DNA of 22,453 nucleotides from W0P28-013 sp963659365 (GTDB lineage: Bacteria; Bacteroidota; Bacteroidia; Bacteroidales; Paludibacteraceae), in contig CAVKTI010000042.1 of assembly GCA_963659365.1 (NCBI GenBank), forward strand, positions 1-22,453. Direction: 5' to 3'. Position numbers and translations under genes: made by a program. The notes beneath the pieces are model-generated. The model worked only from the letters and a program-made list of their open reading frames with translations, did no database searches and was not told the origin of the DNA. Position 1 is the first letter of the stretch. Each line of letters opens with the position of its first letter. Shown in pieces: positions 7,841 through 14,816 of this stretch.

Positions 7841-8623
7841 ATGCAAGGACTTGTATTAAATTTGGAACAGTTTCATTTTCTACTCTTCGTCATGGTCATC
7901 ATGGCTGTGGTGGTGTTCATATCGCTCTATTTTGTAGAGGCAGGCTACGGCAAAATGATTTCGTCGAAGTGGGGCCCAGCCATCAACAACAAGGTGGCTT
8001 GGGTAGTGATGGAGTGTCCCGTGTTCTTTGTGCTGCTCTACTTTTGGATGAAGAGCGACCGCCAGTACCAAACCGTGCCGCTCATCTTTTTCCTGCTGTT
8101 CGAACTGCACTATTTTCAACGCTCGTTCATTTTCCCACTGATGCTCAAAGGGCGCAGCAAAATGCCCATTGCCATAGTGCTGATGGGCGTTGTGTTCAAC
8201 ACCGTGAACGGCTACATGCAGGGCGAATGGATATTTTTTCTCTCGCCAGCCGATCTCTACACCGATGCTTGGCTCACCACGCCGCAGTTTATCGCCGGCA
8301 CCGCCATCTTTTTCATCGGCATGGGCATAAACTGGGACTCCGACCATGTGATACGCCACCTGCGCAAGCCGGGCGACACCAAACACTATCTGCCCAAGAA
8401 AGGCATGTACCGCTATGTAACCTCGGCCAACTATTTCGGCGAAATCGTAGAATGGACAGGCTTTGCCATTCTCACATGGAGCCTGCCAGGACTGGTATTC
8501 GTCATCTGGACCTGCGCCAACCTTGTGCCACGCGCCAACAGCATCTACCACAAATACGAAAAAGAGTTCCCCGACGAATTCGACCGCAAACGCCTGAAAA
8601 GGATAATACCTTTCATCTACTAG
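7841..8623 (+). CDS. Steroid 5-alpha-reductase family membrane protein (3-oxo-5-alpha-steroid 4-dehydrogenase-like)
   Basis: The product is a 260-residue polytopic membrane protein. The C-terminal block YVTSANYFGEIVEWTGFAI contains Asn197 and Glu201, the counterparts of the SRD5A Asn and Glu in ANxFGEIxEW, and the chain ends with HKYEKEFPDEFDRKRLKRIIPFIY, as steroid 5-alpha-reductases do. HYFQRSFIFPLML corresponds to the HYxxRxxxYPxLM block. The overall length and order match SRD5A1-type enzymes and not the shorter DUF1295 relatives. Family members reduce the delta4 double bond of 3-oxo-steroids with NADPH; in Bacteroidales such enzymes act on 3-oxo-delta4 bile acids. The substrate here is inferred. 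The OYE-type reductase and SDR genes downstream support a steroid role. A palindrome spans the stop codon. Confidence 0.85.
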   Translation: MQGLVLNLEQFHFLLFVMVIMAVVVFISLYFVEAGYGKMISSKWGPAINNKVAWVVMECPVFFVLLYFWMKSDRQYQTVPLIFFLLFELHYFQRSFIFPLMLKGRSKMPIAIVLMGVVFNTVNGYMQGEWIFFLSPADLYTDAWLTTPQFIAGTAIFFIGMGINWDSDHVIRHLRKPGDTKHYLPKKGMYRYVTSANYFGEIVEWTGFAILTWSLPGLVFVIWTCANLVPRANSIYHKYEKEFPDEFDRKRLKRIIPFIY

Positions 8624-8632
8624 ATGAAAGGT
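8608..8632 (+). terminator. Perfect palindrome over the 5-alpha-reductase stop codon
   Basis: ACCTTTCATCTA (8608-8619) and TAGATGAAAGGT (8621-8632) are exact reverse complements around a single C. As RNA it would fold with a 10-bp stem and the loop TACTA, followed by a T-rich stretch. It may be an intrinsic terminator, or a mark of an insertion, since the four-helix-bundle cassette begins right after it. Confidence 0.55.
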
Positions 8633-8646
8633 TTCTATGTTTATTT

Positions 8647-8659
8647 GTTTCTAAGTTTC
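8647..8659. repeat. Left arm of 13-bp inverted repeat flanking the four-helix gene
   Basis: GTTTCTAAGTTTC is the exact reverse complement of GAAACTTAGAAAC at 9171-9183. The two arms enclose the four-helix-bundle gene and its tandem repeats. Confidence 0.6.
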
Positions 8660-8668
8660 GAGTAGTTT

Positions 8669-9088
8669 ATGCCGACAGTAAAAGACTTTGAAGAATTGAG
8701 AATTTGGCAAGAGGCAAGGCGCTTGTCTAAAAATATATACTCGATTACCGATTCAACGGAATTCAAAAACGATTTTAAGTTTCGGGGGCAAATTCGTGCG
8801 GCTGTTGGTTCAATCATGGACAATATCGCTGAAGGATTTAGTAGAGATGGAAGCAAAGAATTTGTACAATTTCTCTATATTTCGAAAGCATCTTGTGCCG
8901 AAGTGAGAAGCCAACTGGTTCGCGCATTCGATATCGGGTATATCACAGAAGAGATTTATGTAGAATATCGTCAAAAATGTATCGAAGAGGAGATTTCAAT
9001 TTCAAAATTCATCAAATACCTAAAAGAATCGGATTTGAAAGGATTGAAATTTAAGAGAAACAACAATCTATCGGACTCTGAAACATAA
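8669..9088 (+). CDS. Four-helix bundle protein, 23S rRNA IVS (S23) family
   Basis: The product is a 139-residue, mostly helical protein. The sequence FEELRIWQEARRLSKNIYSIT, then RGQIRAAVGSIMDNIAEGFSRDGSKEFVQFLYISKASCAEVRSQL, is the hallmark of the family named after open reading frames inside intervening sequences of 23S rRNA genes; it is structurally related to the Avd accessory protein of diversity-generating retroelements. The cellular function is unknown. The gene is clearly more AT-rich than its neighbours, sits between two enzymes of a presumed pathway, and is bounded by a 13-bp inverted repeat with a 27-bp tandem repeat on its right side, which suggests it arrived as a small cassette. 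No rRNA sequence or reverse transcriptase is nearby. Confidence 0.9.
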   Translation: MPTVKDFEELRIWQEARRLSKNIYSITDSTEFKNDFKFRGQIRAAVGSIMDNIAEGFSRDGSKEFVQFLYISKASCAEVRSQLVRAFDIGYITEEIYVEYRQKCIEEEISISKFIKYLKESDLKGLKFKRNNNLSDSET

Positions 9089-9096
9089 AAACAATT

Positions 9097-9185
9097 AGAA
9101 ACAGTGCGAAGCACAAGAAACTCAGAAACAGTGCGAAGCACAAGAAACCTAGAGACAGTGCGAAGCACGAGAAACTTAGAAACCA
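9097..9185 (+). repeat. 27-bp tandem repeat, about 3.3 copies, each with a mini-hairpin
   Basis: The unit (9097-9123, 9124-9150, 9151-9177, partial to 9185) contains AGAAACAGTGCGAAGCAC followed by A-rich sequence. In each unit GTGC-GAA-GCAC forms a 4-bp stem with a GAA loop. The first two copies differ only at the last bases; the third has a few substitutions. The array ends 13 bp before the next ATG and contains the right arm (9171-9183) of the inverted repeat around the four-helix gene. Confidence 0.85.
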
Positions 9186-9198
9186 GAAATTATAGACT

Positions 9199-10476
9199 AT
9201 GAACAAACTCTTCACCCCTTTCCAACTCGGACCTATTACGCTGCGGAATCGCTTTATTCGGTCGGCGGCGTTCGAAAATATGGCGCGCAACAACCTGCCA
9301 ACACAGCAACTGCAAGACTACCATGTGAGCGTGGCGCGCGGCGGCGTTGGCATGACCACGGTGGCCTACTGCGCCGTCGATTTGAGCGGCGTATCGTTCG
9401 ACGGGCAACTCTATGTGCGCCCCGAAAGTCTGCAACCGCTGCGCCAACTGACCGACGCCATACACGCCGAAGGGGCAAAAGCCAGCATTCAACTCGGCCA
9501 CTGCGGCAATATGACCCACTTCTACACCTGCCACTGTATGCCTGTGAGCGCATCAAACGGCTTCAATCTCTACTCTCCCACTATTCATCGCCGGCTGAAA
9601 ATATCTGAAATTCAGCGACTTGTGAAGAAATTTGGCGAGGCGGTCGATTTTTGCCGCGAGGCAGGTTTCGACTGTGTCGAGATTCACGCAGGACACGCCT
9701 ACCTCATTTCGCAGTTCATCAGTCCGCGCACCAACCACCGCCACGACCAGTATGGCGGCTCGTTCGAAAACCGCGTTCGTTTTCTCAACGAGGTGCTCGA
9801 CGAGGTGATGCTCCACGCCAAAGACGATATGGCGGTGGTGGTAAAAACCAATATGTGGGACGACTGCTGGCGCGGCAGCGACATTGCCGAAGGCATACGC
9901 GTGGCAAAAGAGATTGCCAAACACCATGTGCATGGCATTGTGCTTTCGGGCGGCACAGTGAGCCGTTCGCCCATGACCATTTTGGGCGGTGCCATGCCCT
10001 ACAAAACCTTGGCGCACTACATGCCGACACGCTCGTTTTGGTGGCTCAAAGCCGCACTCAACCTGCCCGGTGTCGCCCCAGTGATGATGCCCACATCGCC
10101 GTTCAAGGAACTCTATTTCATGGACAAAGCCAAAATTTTCCAAAAAGAGATAACCGATGTGCCGCTCATCTATGTGGGCGGTGTGCAGTCGGGGCGCAAC
10201 TGCCAGCAGATAATGGACGAAGGCTTCGAACTGTTTCAGATAGCCCATGTGCTGATAAAAGACCCCGAATTTGTGCATCATGTGCAGGCCAATCCCGATT
10301 ATCACGCTGGTTGCGGTCGCTCCAACTACTGCGTAGGGCGCATGTACACGCTCGAAATGAAGTGCCACGAATGCGTCGAGCGCGACGGCGAATGCATTCC
10401 ACGCCGCCTCAAAAAAGAGATAGCCCACCTCGAAGCCAACGCCAAGAAAAGTGTGGAAAAACAGAAAAACAGTTGA
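9199..10476 (+). CDS. NADH:flavin oxidoreductase, Old Yellow Enzyme-type TIM barrel with C-terminal Cys cluster
   Basis: The product is a 425-residue OYE-family protein. The N-terminus LFTPFQLGPITLRNRFIRSA is the FMN-barrel start. The active-site block EIHAGHAYLISQFISP, with His163, His166 and Tyr168, is followed by NHRHDQYGGSFENRVRF, the family signature. The C-terminus has Cys372, Cys378, Cys389, Cys392 and Cys399, a possible iron-sulfur site. Unlike BaiCD or 2,4-dienoyl-CoA reductase (about 640-670 residues), it lacks the second FAD/NAD domain. OYE-type enzymes reduce activated C=C bonds, and Bacteroidales members are described as 5-beta-reductases of 3-oxo-delta4 bile acids. The nearby 5-alpha-reductase family gene makes a steroid-type role plausible here, as inference. 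A methyltransferase gene starts 5 nt after its stop. Confidence 0.87.
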   Translation: MNKLFTPFQLGPITLRNRFIRSAAFENMARNNLPTQQLQDYHVSVARGGVGMTTVAYCAVDLSGVSFDGQLYVRPESLQPLRQLTDAIHAEGAKASIQLGHCGNMTHFYTCHCMPVSASNGFNLYSPTIHRRLKISEIQRLVKKFGEAVDFCREAGFDCVEIHAGHAYLISQFISPRTNHRHDQYGGSFENRVRFLNEVLDEVMLHAKDDMAVVVKTNMWDDCWRGSDIAEGIRVAKEIAKHHVHGIVLSGGTVSRSPMTILGGAMPYKTLAHYMPTRSFWWLKAALNLPGVAPVMMPTSPFKELYFMDKAKIFQKEITDVPLIYVGGVQSGRNCQQIMDEGFELFQIAHVLIKDPEFVHHVQANPDYHAGCGRSNYCVGRMYTLEMKCHECVERDGECIPRRLKKEIAHLEANAKKSVEKQKNS

Positions 10477-10481
10477 AAAAT

Positions 10482-11726
10482 ATGGGAATCGTAAAAACAT
10501 ATAATTTTGAAATGGAGAACGACCTTAATCTCGTCAATGATGCTCTTTTGTTTGAAAATACAGAGGAAGACTGGCGAAATTTAGAGTTTCAATTTCCGCA
10601 AAAAACAGTTCGGCTAGCGACATGCTTTAGTGGAATTGGTGCAATTGAACAAGCGTTTAAGAGATTAAAAATAAAGCATCAAATAGTGTTTGCTGGCGAC
10701 ATAGATGAAAAGTGTAAAAAAAGTTATTTTGCTAATTATGATATTGATGAGCAACGGTGGCATAATGACATACACGATTTTAATGCAAAACCCTATTTAA
10801 ATCAAGTCGATTTGCTTGTTGGAGGTGCTCCATGTCAGGCTTTTTCTATGGTTGGTAAAAGACTTGGTTTTGAAGACACACGAGGCACTCTTTTTTATGA
10901 ATATGCACGCGTGATAAAAGAGTGTCAACCTAAGGTTTTTATTTTTGAAAATGTAAAGGGAATTATTAATCATGATGGTGGAAAAACATGGGAAACGATA
11001 AAAGGCGTGTTTTCTGATTTGGGGTATGATATTCATGAAAAAATTCTCAACAGCAAGGATTATGGCATTCCTCAACATAGAGAGCGTATGTTTTGCATCG
11101 GGTTTCATGAAAAAACTCCATTTCAATATCCGATTCCTATTAAATTGGAGTATGTTATGTATGATTTTCTAGAAGATTATATTTCAAGTAAATATTTTCT
11201 TAAGGAAAAGGGAATTAAATTTGTAACTAGTACCAAAAACCGAGAAAAGCGTTATACGCAAATAAATGGTGATATTCAACTATGCCAAAAAAGGAATCAG
11301 CAATTTAATTGGCATGGTGATTTTGTATTTCATCCTGCCGCAGGAGAAGAAGATTTTGATGAATTTATTTTTGAGGTAAATGATGTTGAAGAAAAGTATT
11401 ATCTTTCTGAAAAAGTTGCAAAATATGTTTTAAGTCCTGGCACAAAACAATTTAAGACTTCGACGAAAACAGACTTAGATATTGCGCGCCCATTATTACA
11501 TTCAATGCATAAAATGCATCGGGCAGGTATCGATAATTATGTAACTCATAAAGGACGAATTAGAAAATTAACACCTAGGGAATGTTTGAGATTAATGGGA
11601 TTTAGAGATGATTTCAAAATTGCCGTGTCAGACACTGCTACATATCAACAAGCAGGAAATAGTATAGTCGTTGATGTGTTGATAGCACTACTAAAACAAA
11701 TGGATATAACAAAATACGGAGTATGA
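10482..11726 (+). CDS. DNA cytosine-5 methyltransferase (type II restriction-modification)
   Basis: The product is a 414-residue C5 methyltransferase that transfers a methyl group from S-adenosylmethionine to cytosine in a specific DNA site. All core motifs are seen: motif I LATCFSGIGAIEQAF (about 45), motif IV with the catalytic Cys118 in GGAPCQAFS, ENV at 156-158, QHRER at 198-202, the C-terminal TPRECLRLMGF and GNS at 392-394. The target-recognition region, about 215-350, gives no hint of the site. The start at 10482 is the first possible one; an ATG at 10512 is an alternative. The gene is markedly more AT-rich than the enzyme genes around it. Its stop overlaps the next start in ATGA, so the two are translationally coupled. 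Confidence 0.95.
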   Translation: MGIVKTYNFEMENDLNLVNDALLFENTEEDWRNLEFQFPQKTVRLATCFSGIGAIEQAFKRLKIKHQIVFAGDIDEKCKKSYFANYDIDEQRWHNDIHDFNAKPYLNQVDLLVGGAPCQAFSMVGKRLGFEDTRGTLFYEYARVIKECQPKVFIFENVKGIINHDGGKTWETIKGVFSDLGYDIHEKILNSKDYGIPQHRERMFCIGFHEKTPFQYPIPIKLEYVMYDFLEDYISSKYFLKEKGIKFVTSTKNREKRYTQINGDIQLCQKRNQQFNWHGDFVFHPAAGEEDFDEFIFEVNDVEEKYYLSEKVAKYVLSPGTKQFKTSTKTDLDIARPLLHSMHKMHRAGIDNYVTHKGRIRKLTPRECLRLMGFRDDFKIAVSDTATYQQAGNSIVVDVLIALLKQMDITKYGV

Positions 11727-12703
11727 AAATATTAAATGAAAATTTCAAAGTTGTTGATGTGTTTAATAACTCGTTAACTGTACCTGATTGTTTTGTAAAA
11801 CGGCAAAATAAAATAGGAAGTGGCAATGGAGAAGCAAAACTTTATGTCGCCAATAAAGATGTCATGCGGCAGTTTTATGGTGGTAAAGGATTCAATGCAA
11901 AGTGTTTCATACTGAAAGAGGACTTGCTCACATATATGTGTGCAATAAAATCGGAATATCAAAAGCCATCTCAAAATTATAATGGCAAAAACAATTTTGC
12001 GCAGTTATGGAAATCTAGAATGCAATATAAAAAAAAATTACCTGATGTTTTACTGTTTAATATTCAAGACCAAACACAAATAATTGGTCCAAGAGGATAC
12101 ATCAATTCAAAAGATGATGCATATCAAATTATTCGAGAAATTTCTTTGCCATTGGTCAGTTATATTTCTGCTTTGCATTTGTTAGATAAATCTGGTTGTG
12201 CAATATATTATTGGAAACTTTTTGCTGATTTTGAAGCAATTGCCGATAAAAAAACTGCTCTTGTTTATACCTACGGTAAGAAAGGAGAAAAAATTATTTT
12301 ACCTAAGGAAACTCAAAAAGTAGAGGAAATAAGAAAGGCTAGAATTGGACAGGGTAAATATAGGGAGAAACTTTTGATGGAGTGTCCATTTTGCCCAATC
12401 ACAATGATAAACGATGAAAGACTTTTAATTGCTAGTCATATTAAACCATGGGCTGTATCAAATGATTCTGAAAAAATTGATAGTAAAAATGGTTTTATGC
12501 TATCTCCTTTGTATGATAGACTGTTTGATAGAGGTTTCATAACATTTACCGATGATAGAAAAGTTAAAATTTCGAATTGGTTAAGCCCACAAAATATTGC
12601 TCGAATAGGAATAAAGCAAAATCAATTTTTTCAAATGTTACCTATGGACGCTAAAAGAAAATCATATCTGAATTTTCATAGAGAATCAGTATTTAAGGGC
12701 TAA
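11723..12703 (+). CDS. HNH restriction endonuclease partner of the C5 methyltransferase
   Basis: The product is a 326-residue protein with a C-terminal HNH_2-type nuclease domain: Cys221 and Cys224 (ECPFC), His239 in LIASHIKPW, Asn256 in KNGFML, then SPLYDRLFDRGFITF. The place of the last HNH residue is taken by Asp265 within YDRLFD, as in many proteins of this group. The N-terminal 200 residues are not recognised and may hold the DNA recognition part. The four-base overlap with the methyltransferase gene (ATGA at 11723-11726), the shared low GC content and the order M then R all argue for a type II restriction pair. The cleavage site cannot be told. The reading frame is intact. Confidence 0.9.
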   Translation: MKILNENFKVVDVFNNSLTVPDCFVKRQNKIGSGNGEAKLYVANKDVMRQFYGGKGFNAKCFILKEDLLTYMCAIKSEYQKPSQNYNGKNNFAQLWKSRMQYKKKLPDVLLFNIQDQTQIIGPRGYINSKDDAYQIIREISLPLVSYISALHLLDKSGCAIYYWKLFADFEAIADKKTALVYTYGKKGEKIILPKETQKVEEIRKARIGQGKYREKLLMECPFCPITMINDERLLIASHIKPWAVSNDSEKIDSKNGFMLSPLYDRLFDRGFITFTDDRKVKISNWLSPQNIARIGIKQNQFFQMLPMDAKRKSYLNFHRESVFKG

Positions 12704-12724
12704 TTTTTTCTTCTTCCGCCCACA

Positions 12725-12765
12725 TTTGCACTCGTTACAAGAGCATCGTCGGGCATTGGGCTGTA
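12725..12765 (+). pseudogene. Relic of an SDR gene 5' end
   Basis: These 41 bp match bases 4-44 of the SDR gene starting at 14817 at 39 positions. The two differences are G to A in the first glycine codon of TGASSGIG (giving Arg) and C to T in a His codon (giving Tyr). The start codon is lost (ACA in place of ATG) and homology stops after 12765. It lies 21 bp after the HNH stop codon and before the HARE-HTH gene, so it looks like the scar of a recombination or insertion event in the SDR gene. Confidence 0.85.
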
Positions 12766-12795
12766 CAAAATTGAACCATCAAACGCACAACGACC

Positions 12796-13674
12796 ATGAA
12801 CACACAAGAAGCCATCAGTAAAATTCTGCAAGAAAACGCTAACTGCCCCATGCACTATTGCGAAATTACCAAACAGGCAATGGCAAAAGGCTACTACCAA
12901 ACCACTGGAAAAACGCCCGAAAATTCGGTGGGGGCGGTGTTGGCAACCAAGACCGCTATTTTTGAAAAATGCGAAACTGCCGGCGCTGGGTATTATCGCT
13001 TGAAAAATTACAAAACGCCTGAAAAAGTACAAACCAAAGGCTATGTCTATATCTTAACCAACCCAAGTTTCAAAGAGGATTGGGTCAAGATTGGCAAAAC
13101 ATCTCGTAGTGTCGAAGATCGTGTAAGTGATTTGAATAAAAGTACGGCTATTCCACTAAAATTCAATATATATGCCACTATGCAATCATCTAAATATAAT
13201 GAGGTAGAAAAGATGGTGCATGAGATGATAGATGACTTAAACAAAGACTTGCGTGTCTCTCCTAATCGTGAGTTCTTTAAAGTTAAACCCGAAAAAGCAC
13301 TTGCATTTTTCGTTCGGATAGCAAAGATTATTACAGAGGATGCGGTGGTTACAAAGTACGAAAATGGGGAACCAGTAAACATTGGAACTATCGCACTTAC
13401 TCCGCCCGAACCCCCCAAGCGCCCGCCGTTCAAATTCAGCATGGTGAATATCCCTATTGGAAGCACGGTGGTTTTTGTGCCAACAGACACCAAAGTGCGC
13501 GTGGCAAGCGACAACCAAATCGAACACAACGGCAAATTGTACAAACTTTCGGCCTTTACGTGCGACTTTATACCCGCCGAAAAACGCAACGAATCGGGCG
13601 CATATCAAGGCGCAAAGTATTTCAGTTACAACGGCAAAATTCTCGACGACCTACGCACGGAGATGGGAAAATAA
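12796..13674 (+). CDS. HARE-HTH / GIY-YIG (T5orf172-type) nuclease-like protein
   Basis: The product is a 292-residue, three-part protein. Residues 1-75 fit the HARE-HTH winged helix (EAISKILQENANCPMHYCEI, then GYYQTTGKTPENSVGAVL and GYYRL), thought to bind modified DNA or link to DNA-modification enzymes. Residues 80-185 fit the T5orf172/GIY-YIG fold: KGYVYILTN, VKIGKTSRSVEDRVSDLN, a helix with EVEKMVHEMID and NREFFKV. Residues 215-292 form a small domain ending in GAKYFSYNGKILDDLR, similar to C-terminal domains of predicted restriction proteins (DUF4357-like, low certainty). Its place behind a methyltransferase/HNH pair suggests defence or methylation-dependent cleavage. Base composition is mixed, with an AT-rich middle and GC-richer ends. 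No clear promoter is seen upstream. Confidence 0.82.
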   Translation: MNTQEAISKILQENANCPMHYCEITKQAMAKGYYQTTGKTPENSVGAVLATKTAIFEKCETAGAGYYRLKNYKTPEKVQTKGYVYILTNPSFKEDWVKIGKTSRSVEDRVSDLNKSTAIPLKFNIYATMQSSKYNEVEKMVHEMIDDLNKDLRVSPNREFFKVKPEKALAFFVRIAKIITEDAVVTKYENGEPVNIGTIALTPPEPPKRPPFKFSMVNIPIGSTVVFVPTDTKVRVASDNQIEHNGKLYKLSAFTCDFIPAEKRNESGAYQGAKYFSYNGKILDDLRTEMGK

Positions 13675-13806
13675 TTCAATGATTTAATAACTTAATAACT
13701 TAATGACTTAATAATCAGATTGTTAGTACAATTATCTCTCGTTTGCAAAAAAACTTAATCACCATAATTCCTCACTCCTAATTCCTCACTCCTAACTCAA
13801 AAAATC
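13675..13806 (+). repeat. Iterated-word spacer before SDR 1
   Basis: No gene is present. The stretch contains repeated ACTTAATA/AACTTAAT words (13686-13715) and repeated ATTCCTCACTCCTA words (13763-13797), ending about 10 bp before the SDR start codon. Related TAACTTCTCACTA words precede the second SDR gene (14783-14809). Confidence 0.6.
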
Positions 13807-14586
13807 ATGTTAGCACTCGTTACAGGAGCATCGTCGGGCATTGGGCTGCACTACGCCACGCAACTGGCGCGCGACTACCACACCGACCTACTGCTCGTCA
13901 GCAATCAGCAACAGGAATTGAACGAGGTAACTGCCCATTTGGCAGCCACCTACGGCGTGAAAACCACGGCGCATTATGCCGATTTGAGCCTACCCGATGC
14001 CGCCGAGCAACTGCACGCATTCTGCACCGACAACGGACTGCAAGTCGATATTCTGATAAACAACGCTGGCGTATTTTTCTTTAATCCATACACCGAAACC
14101 GACATGCGCCGCATCGAATTGATGCTGAATCTGCACATGATAACGGTGGCGAAACTCTGCCGACTTTTCGGCGAAGAGATGTGCCGCCGCGGCAATGGCT
14201 ACATCTTGAATATGTCGTCGATGAGCGCGTGGATGGCCATGCCGGGCATTCAGACCTACAACGCCACCAAAGCGTTTATCTACAACTTGAGCAAATCGCT
14301 GTGGTACGAGTTCAAGCCCAAAGGCGTGGGCATCACGGTGATGACGCCGGGGGCGGTCGATACGGCACTGTTCGGTTTGAGCGACTACTGGCGACGCATG
14401 GCTGTGCGCCTCACGGTGAGCATTCCGCCCGAAAAACTGGTGCGCCGCGCCCTGCGCAAAATGTTCAAAAAGAAAAAATCGGACATGCCCGGTGTCATCA
14501 ACCACCTTTGCACGCCGCTGCTCAAACATACGCCCGACTGGCTCGTGTTTTTAGCAATAAAACTGGTCGGAAAATATCAGAAATAG
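13807..14586 (+). CDS. Short-chain dehydrogenase/reductase (SDR 1)
   Basis: The product is a 259-residue classical SDR. Visible motifs: cofactor-binding TGASSGIG at 6-13, NNAG at 85-88, and the catalytic triad Ser138, Tyr151 and Lys155 in the YNATK segment. The AGRxxxL-type region and the C-terminal PDWLVF tail, together with a basic KKKKS stretch near 218-222, resemble the DltE/17-beta-HSD-12-like branch. It probably oxidises or reduces a hydroxyl/keto group with NAD(P)H. With the 5-alpha-reductase family and OYE genes nearby, a 3-beta-hydroxysteroid dehydrogenase role is a plausible inference, not shown. It is a paralog of the next gene; the first 66 bp differ at one base while the rest has clearly diverged, pointing to gene conversion. 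Confidence 0.9.
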   Translation: MLALVTGASSGIGLHYATQLARDYHTDLLLVSNQQQELNEVTAHLAATYGVKTTAHYADLSLPDAAEQLHAFCTDNGLQVDILINNAGVFFFNPYTETDMRRIELMLNLHMITVAKLCRLFGEEMCRRGNGYILNMSSMSAWMAMPGIQTYNATKAFIYNLSKSLWYEFKPKGVGITVMTPGAVDTALFGLSDYWRRMAVRLTVSIPPEKLVRRALRKMFKKKKSDMPGVINHLCTPLLKHTPDWLVFLAIKLVGKYQK

Positions 14587-14816
14587 TGCGAAAGTGTGAA
14601 AGTTTATAAAGTAGAAAGTCTATAAAGTTGAAGGTGTGTAAAGTTAAAAGTTTCTGTTGAATTGTTAAAGCGTTGAAGCGATATTTGTTTCTGTGTTTCT
14701 AATTGTTTAATTTGAAATTTGAAATTTGAAATTTGAAATTTGAAATTTGAAATTCTGAAATTGCGAATCTGCCGCATCACTGCTAACTTCTCACTACTAA
14801 CTTCTCACTAAAAATC
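14587..14816 (+). repeat. Iterated-word spacer between the SDR genes, including six TTTGAAA copies
   Basis: No gene is present. From 14590 to 14632 lies a 43-bp sequence rich in AAAGTGT and TATAAAGT words that recurs at 22397-22439 with three mismatches. From 14711 to 14752 there are six perfect tandem copies of TTTGAAA, followed by a degenerate one. CACTACTAACTTCT-type words finish the spacer just before the ATG at 14817. Confidence 0.8.

Noticed and set aside
7841..8623. Assignment as a generic DUF1295 or isoprenylcysteine methyltransferase-like protein
   Set aside because: The ANYFGEIVEW block and the C-terminal IPFIY-type end fit steroid 5-alpha-reductases better, and the neighbouring enzymes support that family.
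9097..9185. CRISPR-like array
   Set aside because: The repeats are directly tandem with a 27-bp period and no unique spacers, only about three copies, and no cas genes are nearby.
9651..10481. Possible long N-terminal extension of the methyltransferase
   Set aside because: The frame is open upstream only because of the codon usage of the OYE gene it overlaps. Motif I lies at the normal distance from the ATG at 10482.
10502..10509. TAATTTTG as a promoter for the methyltransferase
   Set aside because: It would start transcription at or after the ATG at 10512 and inside the gene as called, with no -33 box. It is probably chance in AT-rich DNA.
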